In this document: positions 9,143 through 17,926 of the stretch, in pieces
How the letters are laid out: each line of letters begins with the position of its first letter
Position numbering within the stretch: position 1 is the first letter of the stretch
Source of the DNA: an uncultured Pelagibacteraceae bacterium
GTDB taxonomy: Bacteria > Pseudomonadota > Alphaproteobacteria > Pelagibacterales > Pelagibacteraceae
Assembly: GCA_902578255.1 (NCBI GenBank)
Contig: CACHCH010000007.1
Coordinates: 1 to 55,771 of the forward strand
Reading direction: 5' to 3'
DNA length: 55,771 bases
Position numbers and translations under genes: made by a program
Notes under the pieces: generated by a model
What the model saw: the letters and a program-made list of their open reading frames with translations, nothing else
Told to the model about the DNA's origin: nothing
Databases searched by the model: none

Positions 9143-10588
9143 TTAGACATCAACTATTAGTGTATCTTTAGATCCTCCACCTTGAGAACTATTCACAATT
9201 GTACTTCCTTTTCTAAGTGCAACTCTTGTTAATCCTCCTGTGCTCACGTAAGTAGTTTTTCCACTAAGAACAAAAGGTCTTAAATCTAGATGCCTAGGTT
9301 CAATATCATTTTCAGTGATTGTCGGTGCCGTTGACAGAGTTTCGAGTGGTTGTGCAATATATTCTCTTGGGTTTTTCTTAATCTTAGCTATTACTTCATC
9401 TCTTTCCTTTTTATCTGCTTTAGGACCTATCATTATTCCATAACCGCCAGAAGCATTAGCAGGTTTAACAACTAATTTAGAGATATTTTCAATTACATAG
9501 TTTCTCTCATTTTTATTGTGACATAAGTAAGTTTCTACCTGGTTTAAGATTGGCTGTTCGCCAAGATAATAAACAATCATTTTATTGACATAAGAGTAAA
9601 CTACTTTGTCATCAGCCACTCCGGTACCTATAGCATTAATAATACCAATGTTTCCTTTACGCCAACTCTTAAATAATCCTGGCACACCTATTAGAGATCC
9701 TTTGAAAAATACTTTTGGATCTAAAAAATTATCATCAAGACGTCTGTATATGCAGTCAACCTTAAGTGGACCTTTTACAGTCTTCATATAAACAATATCG
9801 TTATCAACGAATAAATCTTTTCCTTCAACTAATGCAATACCCATCTGCTCAGCCAAAAAAGAGTGCTCAAAGTAGGCTGAGTTATATATACCAGGTGTTA
9901 AAACTACCATATGTGGGTTTGCAGTTTTCTTTGGAATACATTCGACCATACAATTGAATAATTTGTTTGTGTATTGATGAATTGATGCAACTTTATATCT
10001 TGTAAATAATTCAGGAAATACATCTCTCATTACCATTCTATTTTCGAGCATGTAAGATACACCTGAGGGTACTCTTAGATTGTCTTCTAAAACTAAATAA
10101 TCACCATTAGTATTTCTTATTAAATCAACACCAGAAATATTTGACCAAGCTTTGTATTTAGGAGAAAAATTCTCACATTCTTTTACATAAAATGGAGAAT
10201 TAAAAATAATTTCTTTAGGTACAACTTTATCTTTGAATATTTTTTTTTGATTATAAACATCGTCAATAAATAAATTCAAAGCTTTTACTCGCTGCTTTAA
10301 ACCTTTTGAAACTTTGTTCCATTGTGTTTTAGGAATTATTCTCGGAATTATATCAAGTGGCCATTTCTTTTCTTCTGCTCTGTTGTTAGCAGCATAAACT
10401 CTAAAGTTAATACCTCTGGCACTAATCGTACTTTGACAATTTTTTTCAATTTCTTGAAGCTTTTTTTTGCCATATCTCTCTAAAATGGATGAGATTATTG
10501 TTGCATGCTTTCGAAGTTTGTTATCTTTAGTAAAATAACCATCGTAAGCATGACTTGAATTATAGTTTTTCCAAAGCTTTGAGACCAT
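9143..10588 (-). CDS. Circularly permuted type 2 ATP-grasp protein (Anbu-associated)
   Basis: The 481-residue protein belongs to the circularly permuted ATP-grasp family (formerly DUF404/DUF407, COG2308-like), which is related to glutathionylspermidine synthases. Family landmarks: AYDGYF near the start, ARGINFRVY, PRIIPKTQWNKVSKGLKQRVKALN in the first third, LEDNLRVPSGVSYMLENR mid-protein, KPANASGGYGIMIGP, and the C-terminal block DLRPF - STGGLTRVALRKG - NSSQGGGSKDT. These are predicted peptide or amide ligases; no substrate is known. It is divergent from anbu with a 113-base shared spacer, a partnership seen in many bacteria. The alpha-E (DUF403) and transglutaminase-like genes that usually join this cluster are not in the window. 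ATG at 10588. Confidence 0.9.
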   Translation of the reverse strand: MVSKLWKNYNSSHAYDGYFTKDNKLRKHATIISSILERYGKKKLQEIEKNCQSTISARGINFRVYAANNRAEEKKWPLDIIPRIIPKTQWNKVSKGLKQRVKALNLFIDDVYNQKKIFKDKVVPKEIIFNSPFYVKECENFSPKYKAWSNISGVDLIRNTNGDYLVLEDNLRVPSGVSYMLENRMVMRDVFPELFTRYKVASIHQYTNKLFNCMVECIPKKTANPHMVVLTPGIYNSAYFEHSFLAEQMGIALVEGKDLFVDNDIVYMKTVKGPLKVDCIYRRLDDNFLDPKVFFKGSLIGVPGLFKSWRKGNIGIINAIGTGVADDKVVYSYVNKMIVYYLGEQPILNQVETYLCHNKNERNYVIENISKLVVKPANASGGYGIMIGPKADKKERDEVIAKIKKNPREYIAQPLETLSTAPTITENDIEPRHLDLRPFVLSGKTTYVSTGGLTRVALRKGSTIVNSSQGGGSKDTLIVDV

Positions 10589-10672
10589 AACATCTTAGTG
10601 TTTAATACTTGAATAAAATAAGCAAATGCATATTAGATATATCTGTTATGCTTTTAATTGATTATGAAAAAA

Positions 10673-10681
10673 TGTTATAAT
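10673..10681 (+). promoter_or_regulatory. Extended -10 promoter for anbu
   Basis: TGTTATAAT at 10673-10681 matches the extended -10 consensus TGnTATAAT exactly, 20 bases before the anbu ATG at 10702. Transcription would start near 10688, giving a leader of about 14 bases. No good -35 is seen at 17 bases, which an extended -10 promoter does not need. Confidence 0.5.
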
Positions 10682-10701
10682 TAACTAATTATTAATGTGA
10701 G

Positions 10702-11427
10702 ATGACTTACTGTATAGGTATTAAAACAAACGAAGGTCTTGTTTTTGCATCAGACTCAAGGACAAATGCTGGTTTAGATAATGTAAATATTTATTCCAAA
10801 ATGATGACACACGATGTAGGCGATAGAACTGTTGTAATCGTAACATCAGGAAATTTAGGAACATCTCAGGCAGTTTATAAATCAATTGAAAAAGATCTAA
10901 AGAGTACTTCGGGCATAATGAATTTAAATACTTGTAATGATTTTGAACAAATAGCATCTTATGTTGGATCGTTAAACATTGAACATTCATCACCTCAAGG
11001 AATAAACACTGATAACGTTTTGTTAGGTTCCACTTTTATTGTTGGAGGGCAAATTAAAGGTCAGCAACATGAATTATATTTAGTTTATCCTCAAGGAAAT
11101 TATATAAGACCAGCTGACAGTAAACCGTATCTAGTAATCGGTGAGGTAAAATACGGAAAACCTATTCTTGATAGGGTAATTAAACCAAATGTTTCAATTG
11201 GTGATGCATCAAGATGTGCACTGATTTCTATGGACTCTACATTAAAAAGCGATCTTACTGTTGGACCTCCAATAGATTTTGCAGTGCTGAAAAAAGATGC
11301 TGATAATCTTTCTACACTTGAGTGTTTAAATGTTACAGATGAGAATTATTCAAAGGTTTGTAATCAGTGGTCTGAGGGAATTTTTAAAGTTTTTGACTCT
11401 TTTCCTAGATTTAATTGGGAAAAATAA
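10702..11427 (+). CDS. Proteasome-like protease Anbu (ancestral beta subunit)
   Basis: The 241-residue Ntn-hydrolase is of the bacterial Anbu / proteasome-type protease family (COG3484). The N-terminus MTYCIGIKTNEGLVFASDSRTNAG is typical when read with its pieces in order: Thr2 becomes the N-terminal nucleophile after Met removal, D18 (SDSRTNAG) and K33 (YSKMM) correspond to the catalytic Asp and Lys of proteasome beta subunits. Other landmarks are VGGQIKGQQHELYLVYPQGN and the GDASRCALISMDST segment. There is no signal peptide, so it is cytoplasmic. Known Anbu proteins form open ring or helical assemblies; substrates are unknown. It is divergent from the ATP-grasp gene, which may make or modify its substrate (inference). 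The stop is 1 base from the end of the convergent oxygenase gene. Confidence 0.93.
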   Translation: MTYCIGIKTNEGLVFASDSRTNAGLDNVNIYSKMMTHDVGDRTVVIVTSGNLGTSQAVYKSIEKDLKSTSGIMNLNTCNDFEQIASYVGSLNIEHSSPQGINTDNVLLGSTFIVGGQIKGQQHELYLVYPQGNYIRPADSKPYLVIGEVKYGKPILDRVIKPNVSIGDASRCALISMDSTLKSDLTVGPPIDFAVLKKDADNLSTLECLNVTDENYSKVCNQWSEGIFKVFDSFPRFNWEK

Positions 11428-11428
11428 A

Positions 11429-12091
11429 TTATTTAACTCTCCAATCTGTTTCAAAAGTCACATAATTAACTTGTAAACATCGTCTTTCTTTTAAAATTTT
11501 CTTTTTTTCCATACCGTGCCAGGTGTTTGGACCACTAGTAAAAAGATACCCATAATTATTTCTATAAGGTAAAGTTTTAACTTTCTCTAACTTTTCATTG
11601 TAAAAATCTGTGCCTAGATCCTCAGACTCATTAGTATTATTAACAAATATTAATCCTGACATTAATTTTTCTTTGATGTCACAATGCGGTTTTAACCAGA
11701 ATCCCTCTCTATCACAAATAACCTCAACTCTTACAAATGAATTTGATAAATCTCTATCAATCATTTTAGAAATAGTTTGATGTGTTTCTTTAGATTGTAA
11801 TTCATTAATAAACTTAAGTAAATTTGGAAACTGAGCAGCATTTTCTTTAGATACAAAACATCGAAATTTTTTCGCTTTTCCTCCAGAAGCAATTCCTTCT
11901 CTGAATTCTGCGCCACCACCATCAATAGCTCTTGTCCCATCATATGAAAGATTAAGTTTACTTAAATCGGGAATATCTGCTTTAATTATTTCTTGAATTG
12001 ACTCCTCTGTCAGTGCATGACTATATTCCCAATGGTCAAAAGGAATTTCATGTTTTGTTGAATTATTTTTTATTGAATTTAAAAATGACAT
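11429..12091 (-). CDS. 2OG-Fe(II) oxygenase-like protein
   Basis: The 220-residue protein has the 2-oxoglutarate/Fe(II) dioxygenase facial triad: H136 and D138 in KPHCD, distal H192 in NTWHGM, and an arginine about eleven residues later (R203/R204 in KERRCLQVNY) for 2-oxoglutarate. Family knowledge predicts hydroxylation of a small molecule, peptide or sugar; the substrate is not evident. There is no signal peptide. It is the second gene of a two-gene operon: the upstream ELM1-like gene's stop overlaps its ATG by one base (12091). Co-expression with a sugar-nucleotide-type fold suggests action on a cell-surface glycan, which is speculation. Confidence 0.78.
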   Translation of the reverse strand: MSFLNSIKNNSTKHEIPFDHWEYSHALTEESIQEIIKADIPDLSKLNLSYDGTRAIDGGGAEFREGIASGGKAKKFRCFVSKENAAQFPNLLKFINELQSKETHQTISKMIDRDLSNSFVRVEVICDREGFWLKPHCDIKEKLMSGLIFVNNTNESEDLGTDFYNEKLEKVKTLPYRNNYGYLFTSGPNTWHGMEKKKILKERRCLQVNYVTFETDWRVK

Positions 12092-13035
12092 TAAAGTTGA
12101 ATTTTTTCTTTTATAAGTTTTGCTACTCTATTAGTTTCGTCTAACTTTTCATAGTTCCAAATTTCAACTTCTTCTCCTAAGTTTCTTGTAATATTCAACT
12201 CTCTAAACAAGTTTCGAAATCTTTGAAATCTTGTATCATTTTTTTTCGGTAAAATATTAGCAACATATATTGGTTTACCAGTCAATGCAGCTTCCGAGAT
12301 CATTGAGCTAGAGTCGCATGTAACCACTATATTTTCTGAGATTGCAAGAGCTGACAAGTAAGCTTTTTTATCCACATCCATTATTATAGTGTGATTTTCA
12401 CCAAAAAATTCCTTAGCATAATGAATAGTACTTAGTGGTGTTCTCATTGATGGAATAACTACAAGTTGGAAATCGTGTTTTTTTAATAATTTATAAAAAA
12501 TTGAAAAAATATGTTTCATGTTTTTTGTTGAATAATCATAATATTTTGTTGGTCCACCCAAAACTAAGGCCCATACTTTTCTATTATCTTTTTTAATAAA
12601 AGAGTTTAAATATTCTTTATTCTCTGAAATTTCTTCCTTTGTTAAGTAATGAATTGCACCTTTGGTGCTGATTACATTGTCGCCTTCTATTGCATCGTGC
12701 TCTGGTGCAACAATAAAATCAAAATACTTAAAGTCAACTTTTGGATCTTGAATATGAATATTAACTATTTTTTTATTAGAAATACTTTTTAAGTGAATTG
12801 AAGGAATAACACTTTTTCTTCCACAGGAAATTATTAAATCAAAATCTGTTTGATCTATTTTTTTATAAACGTTTTGAGAAATTGGAGAGAGTCTTGGTGG
12901 AATGATGTTCCAAATATTATTTGTTTCAACCTTGCAGTGTATGAAATCAATATCAAGGGCTTTAGCCAAACCTTCTACTTGACTGATCATTCCGTGCATA
13001 CCTTGTGTTAATAATATACCTTTTAATTTAGACAT
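12091..13035 (-). CDS. ELM1/GtrOC1-like protein (mitochondrial-fission ELM1 family, DUF1022)
   Basis: The 314-residue protein resembles the ELM1 family (COG3660), present in many alphaproteobacteria and in plants, where ELM1 helps recruit the fission dynamin. Visible landmarks: the start GILLTQGMHGMISQVEGLAKAL, DLIISCGRKSV, HIQDPKVDFKYFDFIVAPEHD and a C-terminal VTCDSSSMISEAALTGKPIYV. The last is the glycosyltransferase GT-B style nucleotide-sugar site (S-S-M-x-x-E-A). In bacteria a glycosyltransferase-like role is often supposed but unproven. ATG at 13035, 21 bases from the divergent trxB start, so the promoters for both genes are squeezed into or beyond that spacer. Confidence 0.82.
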   Translation of the reverse strand: MSKLKGILLTQGMHGMISQVEGLAKALDIDFIHCKVETNNIWNIIPPRLSPISQNVYKKIDQTDFDLIISCGRKSVIPSIHLKSISNKKIVNIHIQDPKVDFKYFDFIVAPEHDAIEGDNVISTKGAIHYLTKEEISENKEYLNSFIKKDNRKVWALVLGGPTKYYDYSTKNMKHIFSIFYKLLKKHDFQLVVIPSMRTPLSTIHYAKEFFGENHTIIMDVDKKAYLSALAISENIVVTCDSSSMISEAALTGKPIYVANILPKKNDTRFQRFRNLFRELNITRNLGEEVEIWNYEKLDETNRVAKLIKEKIQL

Positions 13036-13056
13036 TTATCACTATATAGCTTTCAT

Positions 13057-14001
13057 ATGAGTCAAAATCCAACTAAACACACAAAAGTGTTAATAATTGG
13101 ATCTGGTCCAGCCGGATACACAGCAGCAGTATATGCTGCTCGTGCAATGTTAAATCCAATTTTAGTTTATGGTGCAGAACCTGGCGGACAACTTACAACT
13201 ACAACTGATGTAGAGAATTATCCAGGATTTGCAGATGTCATCCAAGGCCCTTGGTTAATGGATCAAATGAAAGATCAAGCTAAAGCAGTTGGAACAGAAA
13301 TGATTGAAGATCACATTGCATCTGTGAATTTGAAATCACAACCTTTTGAAGCAATTGGAGATAGTGGACAAAAATATACTGCTGATAGCATAATTATTTC
13401 AACAGGTGCTCAAGCCAGATGGTTAAACATCAAATCAGAGCAAGAATTTAGAGGTTTTGGAGTTTCAGCTTGTGCAACATGTGATGGTTTCTTTTTTAAA
13501 GATAAAGAAGTTGCAGTGGTTGGTGGTGGAAATGCTGCTGTTGAAGAAGCAATGTTTCTCACAAAATTTGCATCAAAAGTTAAATTGATCCACAGACGTG
13601 ATAGTTTGCGAGCTGAAAAAATGCTTCAAAAAAAATTGATGGAAAATAAAAAGATAGAAATTATTTGGAACTCTGTTGTTGAAGATGTAATCGGAGACAA
13701 TGAGCCTAAAAATGTAAAAGGAATTAAAATTAAAAACGTTAAAACAAATAATATCGAAGAAATAAAACTTGATGGAGTATTTATTGCGATTGGTCACGAT
13801 CCTGCAACTCAGCTTTTTAAAGATCAATTAGAAATGGATAATGAAGGATACCTAATTACAAAATCTGACTCGACTGAAACGAATGTTCCAGGTGTTTATG
13901 CAGCTGGAGATGTAAAAGACAAAACGTTTAGGCAAGCCGTGACAGCTGCAGGAATGGGATGTATGGCAGCTTTAGAAGCTGAAAAATTTTTATCACACTA
14001 A
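13057..14001 (+). CDS. trxB: Thioredoxin reductase
   Basis: NADPH-dependent flavoprotein that reduces thioredoxin. The 314-residue low-molecular-weight type has the FAD motif IIGSGPAGYTAA (13-24), GGQLTTTTDVENYPGF, the redox disulfide C139-A-T-C142, the NADPH motif VVGGGNAAVEEA (154-165), HRRDSLRAEK, and the C-terminal FAD block VPGVYAAGDVKD. All catalytic residues are present. ATG at 13057. It is monocistronic, as far as neighbours show: divergent from the ELM1-like gene and convergent with glpD across 71 bases, the longest convergent gap in the window. Confidence 0.98.
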   Translation: MSQNPTKHTKVLIIGSGPAGYTAAVYAARAMLNPILVYGAEPGGQLTTTTDVENYPGFADVIQGPWLMDQMKDQAKAVGTEMIEDHIASVNLKSQPFEAIGDSGQKYTADSIIISTGAQARWLNIKSEQEFRGFGVSACATCDGFFFKDKEVAVVGGGNAAVEEAMFLTKFASKVKLIHRRDSLRAEKMLQKKLMENKKIEIIWNSVVEDVIGDNEPKNVKGIKIKNVKTNNIEEIKLDGVFIAIGHDPATQLFKDQLEMDNEGYLITKSDSTETNVPGVYAAGDVKDKTFRQAVTAAGMGCMAALEAEKFLSH

Positions 14002-14072
14002 AAAATAAACGCGATTAATTTGTAATTACTAATAAGAACAGAAAGCCAATTTATATAATAGTTAAAGAGGGT

Positions 14073-15224
14073 TCAAAAAAGCTTCTTTTTGTCTGTCCAT
14101 GGACCTTTTTTTGTCTTAGGTAAAAACTTTCTGAGATCAATAAGGACTTTTTCGGACAATTTTCTGTAGGTGGTAAGTTTTCCTCCATATATATTCAATA
14201 AAGGTAATTTTTTTATAATTTTTAAATCAAAAACATAGTCTCTTGTTACTTTTGAAGCTGTATTAAAATCTTCAATTAGAGGTCTTATCCCTGAATAAGT
14301 ATCTACAATGTCCTTTGTTCTGATTTGTTTTTTTAAGTAATTATTTACTGATTGAATTAAATATCTAATTTCTTTTTTTGATATTCCTTTATTTTCTGGT
14401 GATTTAACTTCCACTTCTGTAGTTCCAATTAAAGAAAACTTCTCTTTATAAGGTATTACAAATATTATTCTTTTATCGGTATTTTGAAACGTGAATGCAA
14501 CGTTTTCTTTGTACAATTTTTTTGTAATAATATGACTTCCTTTAACCAATCTTATTTTTTTCTTAGATTTAATTTTAATATTTTTAATTAAGGTTTCATT
14601 TATCCATGGTCCAGATGCGTTAATTAAAATTTTTGACTTTACTTTTTCATCATTTTCAAGACTAATAATCCATTCATTACCAATAATTTCAGCTTTTTTA
14701 ACTTTGTTATATTCTAGTATTTTAGCATTATTTCTTTTTGCATCTTTAGCATTTAGTTTAGTTAATTTTTTATCATCAATTTGTATGTCAAAATATTGAA
14801 AACCAGTTTTGTATTTTTCTTTAAGAATATTTGGAAATTTTTTTGTTAAATCAAATGTTTTTGATTTTGGTATATTGCTTTTGCCACCTAAATTGTCATA
14901 CAAAAATAAACCAATTTTAATTAACCAAGCTGGTCGAATTTTATCTGCATAAGGAATTATAAAAGGAATAGGTTTAGAAATATGTCTAGCAATTTTATAA
15001 ACAATTTCTCTTTCTTTCAAAGATTCTCTAACTAATTTAAATTCATAATTTTCTAAATAACGAAGACCACCATGTACTAATTTCGTCGACCAAGATGAGG
15101 TTGCTCCTCCAATTTCACCTTTGTCAGCTAAACAAACTGATAAACCTCTGCCTGCAGCATCCCTTGCAATACCTGCACCGTTTATACCGCCACCTATTAT
15201 GAACAAATCGAATACTTTGGACAT
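14073..15224 (-). CDS. glpD: Aerobic glycerol-3-phosphate dehydrogenase, short form lacking C-terminal domain
   Basis: FAD-linked enzyme that oxidises glycerol-3-phosphate to DHAP and passes electrons to quinone. The 383-residue protein has the N-terminal FAD site FIIGGGINGAGIARDAAGRGL, SSWSTKLVHGGLRYLE, PYADKIRPAWL, ASGPWINET, and the C-terminal FAD block YGGKLTTYRKLSEK (near 354-367). It stops right after GPWTDKKKLF, at the point where full-length GlpD (about 500 residues) continues into its C-terminal helical cap. Only 71 non-coding bases separate it from trxB, so no detached cap exon remains. It is divergent from glpK, forming a glycerol-use pair. No glpF or glpR is seen. ATG at 15224. 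Confidence 0.93.
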   Translation of the reverse strand: MSKVFDLFIIGGGINGAGIARDAAGRGLSVCLADKGEIGGATSSWSTKLVHGGLRYLENYEFKLVRESLKEREIVYKIARHISKPIPFIIPYADKIRPAWLIKIGLFLYDNLGGKSNIPKSKTFDLTKKFPNILKEKYKTGFQYFDIQIDDKKLTKLNAKDAKRNNAKILEYNKVKKAEIIGNEWIISLENDEKVKSKILINASGPWINETLIKNIKIKSKKKIRLVKGSHIITKKLYKENVAFTFQNTDKRIIFVIPYKEKFSLIGTTEVEVKSPENKGISKKEIRYLIQSVNNYLKKQIRTKDIVDTYSGIRPLIEDFNTASKVTRDYVFDLKIIKKLPLLNIYGGKLTTYRKLSEKVLIDLRKFLPKTKKGPWTDKKKLF

Positions 15225-15351
15225 TTAAATTATGAATCGTTTATAAAATATACAACCTATTTTAGAAATTTTAAATTTTTTAAATTCAAGTTTTAATAAT
15301 TTCATTATTTATTAACATTTAGAAAAAAAAATTTAAGTATAGACTAGAATT

Positions 15352-16830
15352 GTGAAAAAATTTCTTGTTGCTATCGACCAAGGTACAACATCAACTAGAG
15401 CAATTCTCTTTGATTTAGATGGTAATATAAAATTCACATCTCAGTTTGAATTTAATCAATATTTTCCAAAAATTGGATGGGTAGAGCATAATCCAAACGA
15501 AATTTGGCTTACAACTCTAAAAGCATTGAAAAAAGTGATAAAAAAAGCATCTCTATTAAGAGGAAAAATATTAAGTATAGGAATAACTAACCAGAGAGAG
15601 ACAACTATTCTTTGGAATAAGAAAACAGGAAAACCAGTGTACAATGCAATTGTTTGGCAAGATAGAAGAACCCAAGATTATTGTGAAGAGTTAAAGAAGA
15701 AAAATTATGAAAAAATTTTTAGAAAAAAAACTGGATTATTTATTGACCCATATTTTTCTGCAACTAAAGTTAAATGGATATTAGAAAACGTAAAAAATGT
15801 TAAGAAACTTTTAAAATCAAATAATTTATTATTTGGCACTGTTGATACTTTCCTTATTTGGAAACTCACTAATGGGCAACATCATTTAACAGAAGCAACT
15901 AATGCTTGTAGGACCATGTTATTTAATATTAATAATAATAGATGGGATAAAGAAATCTTGAAAAAACTTAAAATCTCTGAAAATATTTTACCAGAAATTA
16001 AAAATTCAGCTGATAATTTTGGTTCAACAAGTAAGAAAATTGTTGGCAGCGAGATACCAATATCGGCAGTTCTAGGAGACCAACAAGCAGCTGCTGTAGG
16101 ACAGTCTTGCTTCGAAAGAGGTTCAATAAAAAGCACATATGGAACAGGTGCCTTTGTTATAATGAATACTGGTTCTAAAAAAATTTATTCTAAAAATAAA
16201 TTATTAACAACAATTTGTTACAGATTGAATGGAAAAAATACTTATGCTCTTGAAGGATCTATTTTTATTGCAGGTGCAGGTGTGCAATGGTTAAGAGATA
16301 AATTAAAATTTATTAATAATGCTTTCGATACGGAAAGAATTGCTCAATCAAAGAAAAATAATGAGGGTGTATACGTTGTGCCTGCTTTCAGTGGAATGGG
16401 AGCACCTTATTGGAGGCCTGATGCAAGAGGGTTAATAACAGGTCTAACAAGAAATAGTGATTGGAAAACCATAGTTAGAGCGGTATTAGAGTCAGTTGCC
16501 TATCAAAGTAATGATTTATTTAATGCAATGAAAAAAGATGGTTTAAAACCAAGTAAACTTAAGATTGATGGAGGAATGGTAGAAAACAATTGGTTTTCGC
16601 AATTTTTATCTGACATCATAAATATAAATACAGAAAGACCAAAGGTATTAGAAACAACTGGTTTAGGAGTAGCTTTACTAGCTGGATATCAACTTGGATT
16701 ATTTAAATCATTATATGAAATCAAGAGGAAATGGAAAAAGGATAAAATTTTTAAGCCTAAAATTAAACAGAAAGTTAGAAACAATTTAATAAATGGTTGG
16801 AAATTATCAGTACAGAAAACTCTATTATAA
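15352..16830 (+). CDS. glpK: Glycerol kinase
   Basis: Phosphorylates glycerol to glycerol-3-phosphate, the substrate of GlpD encoded divergently 127 bases away. The 492-residue FGGY-family kinase has the phosphate-1 motif VAIDQGTTSTRAILFD at the N-terminus, GITNQRETTILW, VWQDRRT (substrate site Arg-Asp-Arg region), GDQQAAAVGQSCF, STYGTGAFVIMNTG and the C-terminal KIDGGMVENNWFSQFLSDI. Length is typical. The start is GTG at 15352, giving MKKFLVAIDQG. A TATAGA box at 15338-15343 would place the transcript start very near the GTG, so a leaderless message is possible. Confidence 0.97.
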   Translation: MKKFLVAIDQGTTSTRAILFDLDGNIKFTSQFEFNQYFPKIGWVEHNPNEIWLTTLKALKKVIKKASLLRGKILSIGITNQRETTILWNKKTGKPVYNAIVWQDRRTQDYCEELKKKNYEKIFRKKTGLFIDPYFSATKVKWILENVKNVKKLLKSNNLLFGTVDTFLIWKLTNGQHHLTEATNACRTMLFNINNNRWDKEILKKLKISENILPEIKNSADNFGSTSKKIVGSEIPISAVLGDQQAAAVGQSCFERGSIKSTYGTGAFVIMNTGSKKIYSKNKLLTTICYRLNGKNTYALEGSIFIAGAGVQWLRDKLKFINNAFDTERIAQSKKNNEGVYVVPAFSGMGAPYWRPDARGLITGLTRNSDWKTIVRAVLESVAYQSNDLFNAMKKDGLKPSKLKIDGGMVENNWFSQFLSDIININTERPKVLETTGLGVALLAGYQLGLFKSLYEIKRKWKKDKIFKPKIKQKVRNNLINGWKLSVQKTLL

Positions 16831-16903
16831 AAAATACAGATTTCTTGTATTTACCTATTACTTCAAATAGAAATAAAAGAATATTTTAAATTTTAAAAAT
16901 TAA

Positions 16904-17926
16904 ATGTCAGAAAAAGTATTACTTACTGGTATTAGTGGGTTTGTTGCAAAACATGTTGCTATTGAATTATTAAATTCAGGTTACAAAGTTTTAGGTACTG
17001 TTAGAAATTCAGATTCAATTGAACAAACAAAAAAAACATTAGAAGAAAATAATGTTGCAATTAATAATTTATCTTTTGTAGAATTAGATTTATTAAAAGA
17101 TGAAGGTTGGAATGAAGCAGCAAACGGCTGTAAATATATCATTCATGTAGCCTCTCCCTTTCCTCTAAAAGTCTCGAATGACAGGGAATCGCTTACACCA
17201 GCTGCAAAAGATGGAACTTTAAGAGTTTTGAATGCAGGAATTAATGCAGGAGTGGAACATTTTGTTAAAACTTCTTCAATAGTATGTATGTTCAGAAAAC
17301 CAAACAGATCAAATCCTTATACATTTGGTGAGAATGATTGGACTGATTTAGACTGGGATAAAACTACAGATTATTTTGTATCAAAAACTAGAGCTGAAAA
17401 AGCTGCGTGGGATCTTATGGAAAGTAAGGGTCTTAAAAATAGTCTTACTTGTATCAATCCCGGCTTTGTATTGGGAGATTTTTTGAATGAAAAAACTTGT
17501 ACTTCAATGGAGTATGTAAAACAATTGCTTCAGGGAAAATTTCCAGCTGCGCCAAAATTTTCAGTAATGATATCTCACGTAAAAGATATTGCTAAAGCAC
17601 ATGTTCTGTCTTTGACTAATGAAAGAGCTGGAGGCAGAAGATTGATTGTAGGATCTGAAGTAAGAAGTATTCTTGAATTATCACAAATAATGGCCAAAAA
17701 TATTCCAAGTCATGCAAAAAAACTTCCTAAAAGAGAATTACCGAATTTCATGGTTAAACTTCTGAGTTATGTAGATACAAGTGCAAAGAATATGGTCCCT
17801 GATCTAGGTCTCAAAATGCAAACAGACCAAACATACGCAGAAGACATTCTTCAAATGAAATTCATAGCATCTGAAATTGCAGTTGTTGATGCAGCTAAAT
17901 CAGTAATTAGACTAAATATAGCCTGA
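16904..17926 (+). CDS. NAD(P)-dependent epimerase/dehydratase family protein (dihydroflavonol-reductase-like)
   Basis: The 340-residue extended short-chain dehydrogenase has an N-terminal Rossmann motif TGISGFVAKHVA (8-19), a VELD-type adenine-site segment, IIHVASPFP, SS before the active site (KTSSIVC), and the catalytic Y-x3-K in DYFVSKTRAEKAAWD. It resembles the dihydroflavonol-4-reductase / cinnamoyl-CoA reductase / aldehyde reductase branch, which reduces carbonyls with NADPH. The substrate is unknown. ATG at 16904, 73 bases after glpK. The 3' end overlaps the convergent oxidoreductase gene by 15 bases. Confidence 0.82.
   Translation: MSEKVLLTGISGFVAKHVAIELLNSGYKVLGTVRNSDSIEQTKKTLEENNVAINNLSFVELDLLKDEGWNEAANGCKYIIHVASPFPLKVSNDRESLTPAAKDGTLRVLNAGINAGVEHFVKTSSIVCMFRKPNRSNPYTFGENDWTDLDWDKTTDYFVSKTRAEKAAWDLMESKGLKNSLTCINPGFVLGDFLNEKTCTSMEYVKQLLQGKFPAAPKFSVMISHVKDIAKAHVLSLTNERAGGRRLIVGSEVRSILELSQIMAKNIPSHAKKLPKRELPNFMVKLLSYVDTSAKNMVPDLGLKMQTDQTYAEDILQMKFIASEIAVVDAAKSVIRLNIA

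Noticed and set aside
14002..14072. Missing GlpD C-terminus as a frameshifted remnant
   Set aside because: I read the frames beyond the stop and they terminate within a few codons; the space is too small for the missing 120 residues.
14073..14095. A-rich/T-rich hairpin near AAGCTT at the end of glpD as a terminator
   Set aside because: The stem is mostly A-T, lies in coding sequence and no U tract follows on the right strand.
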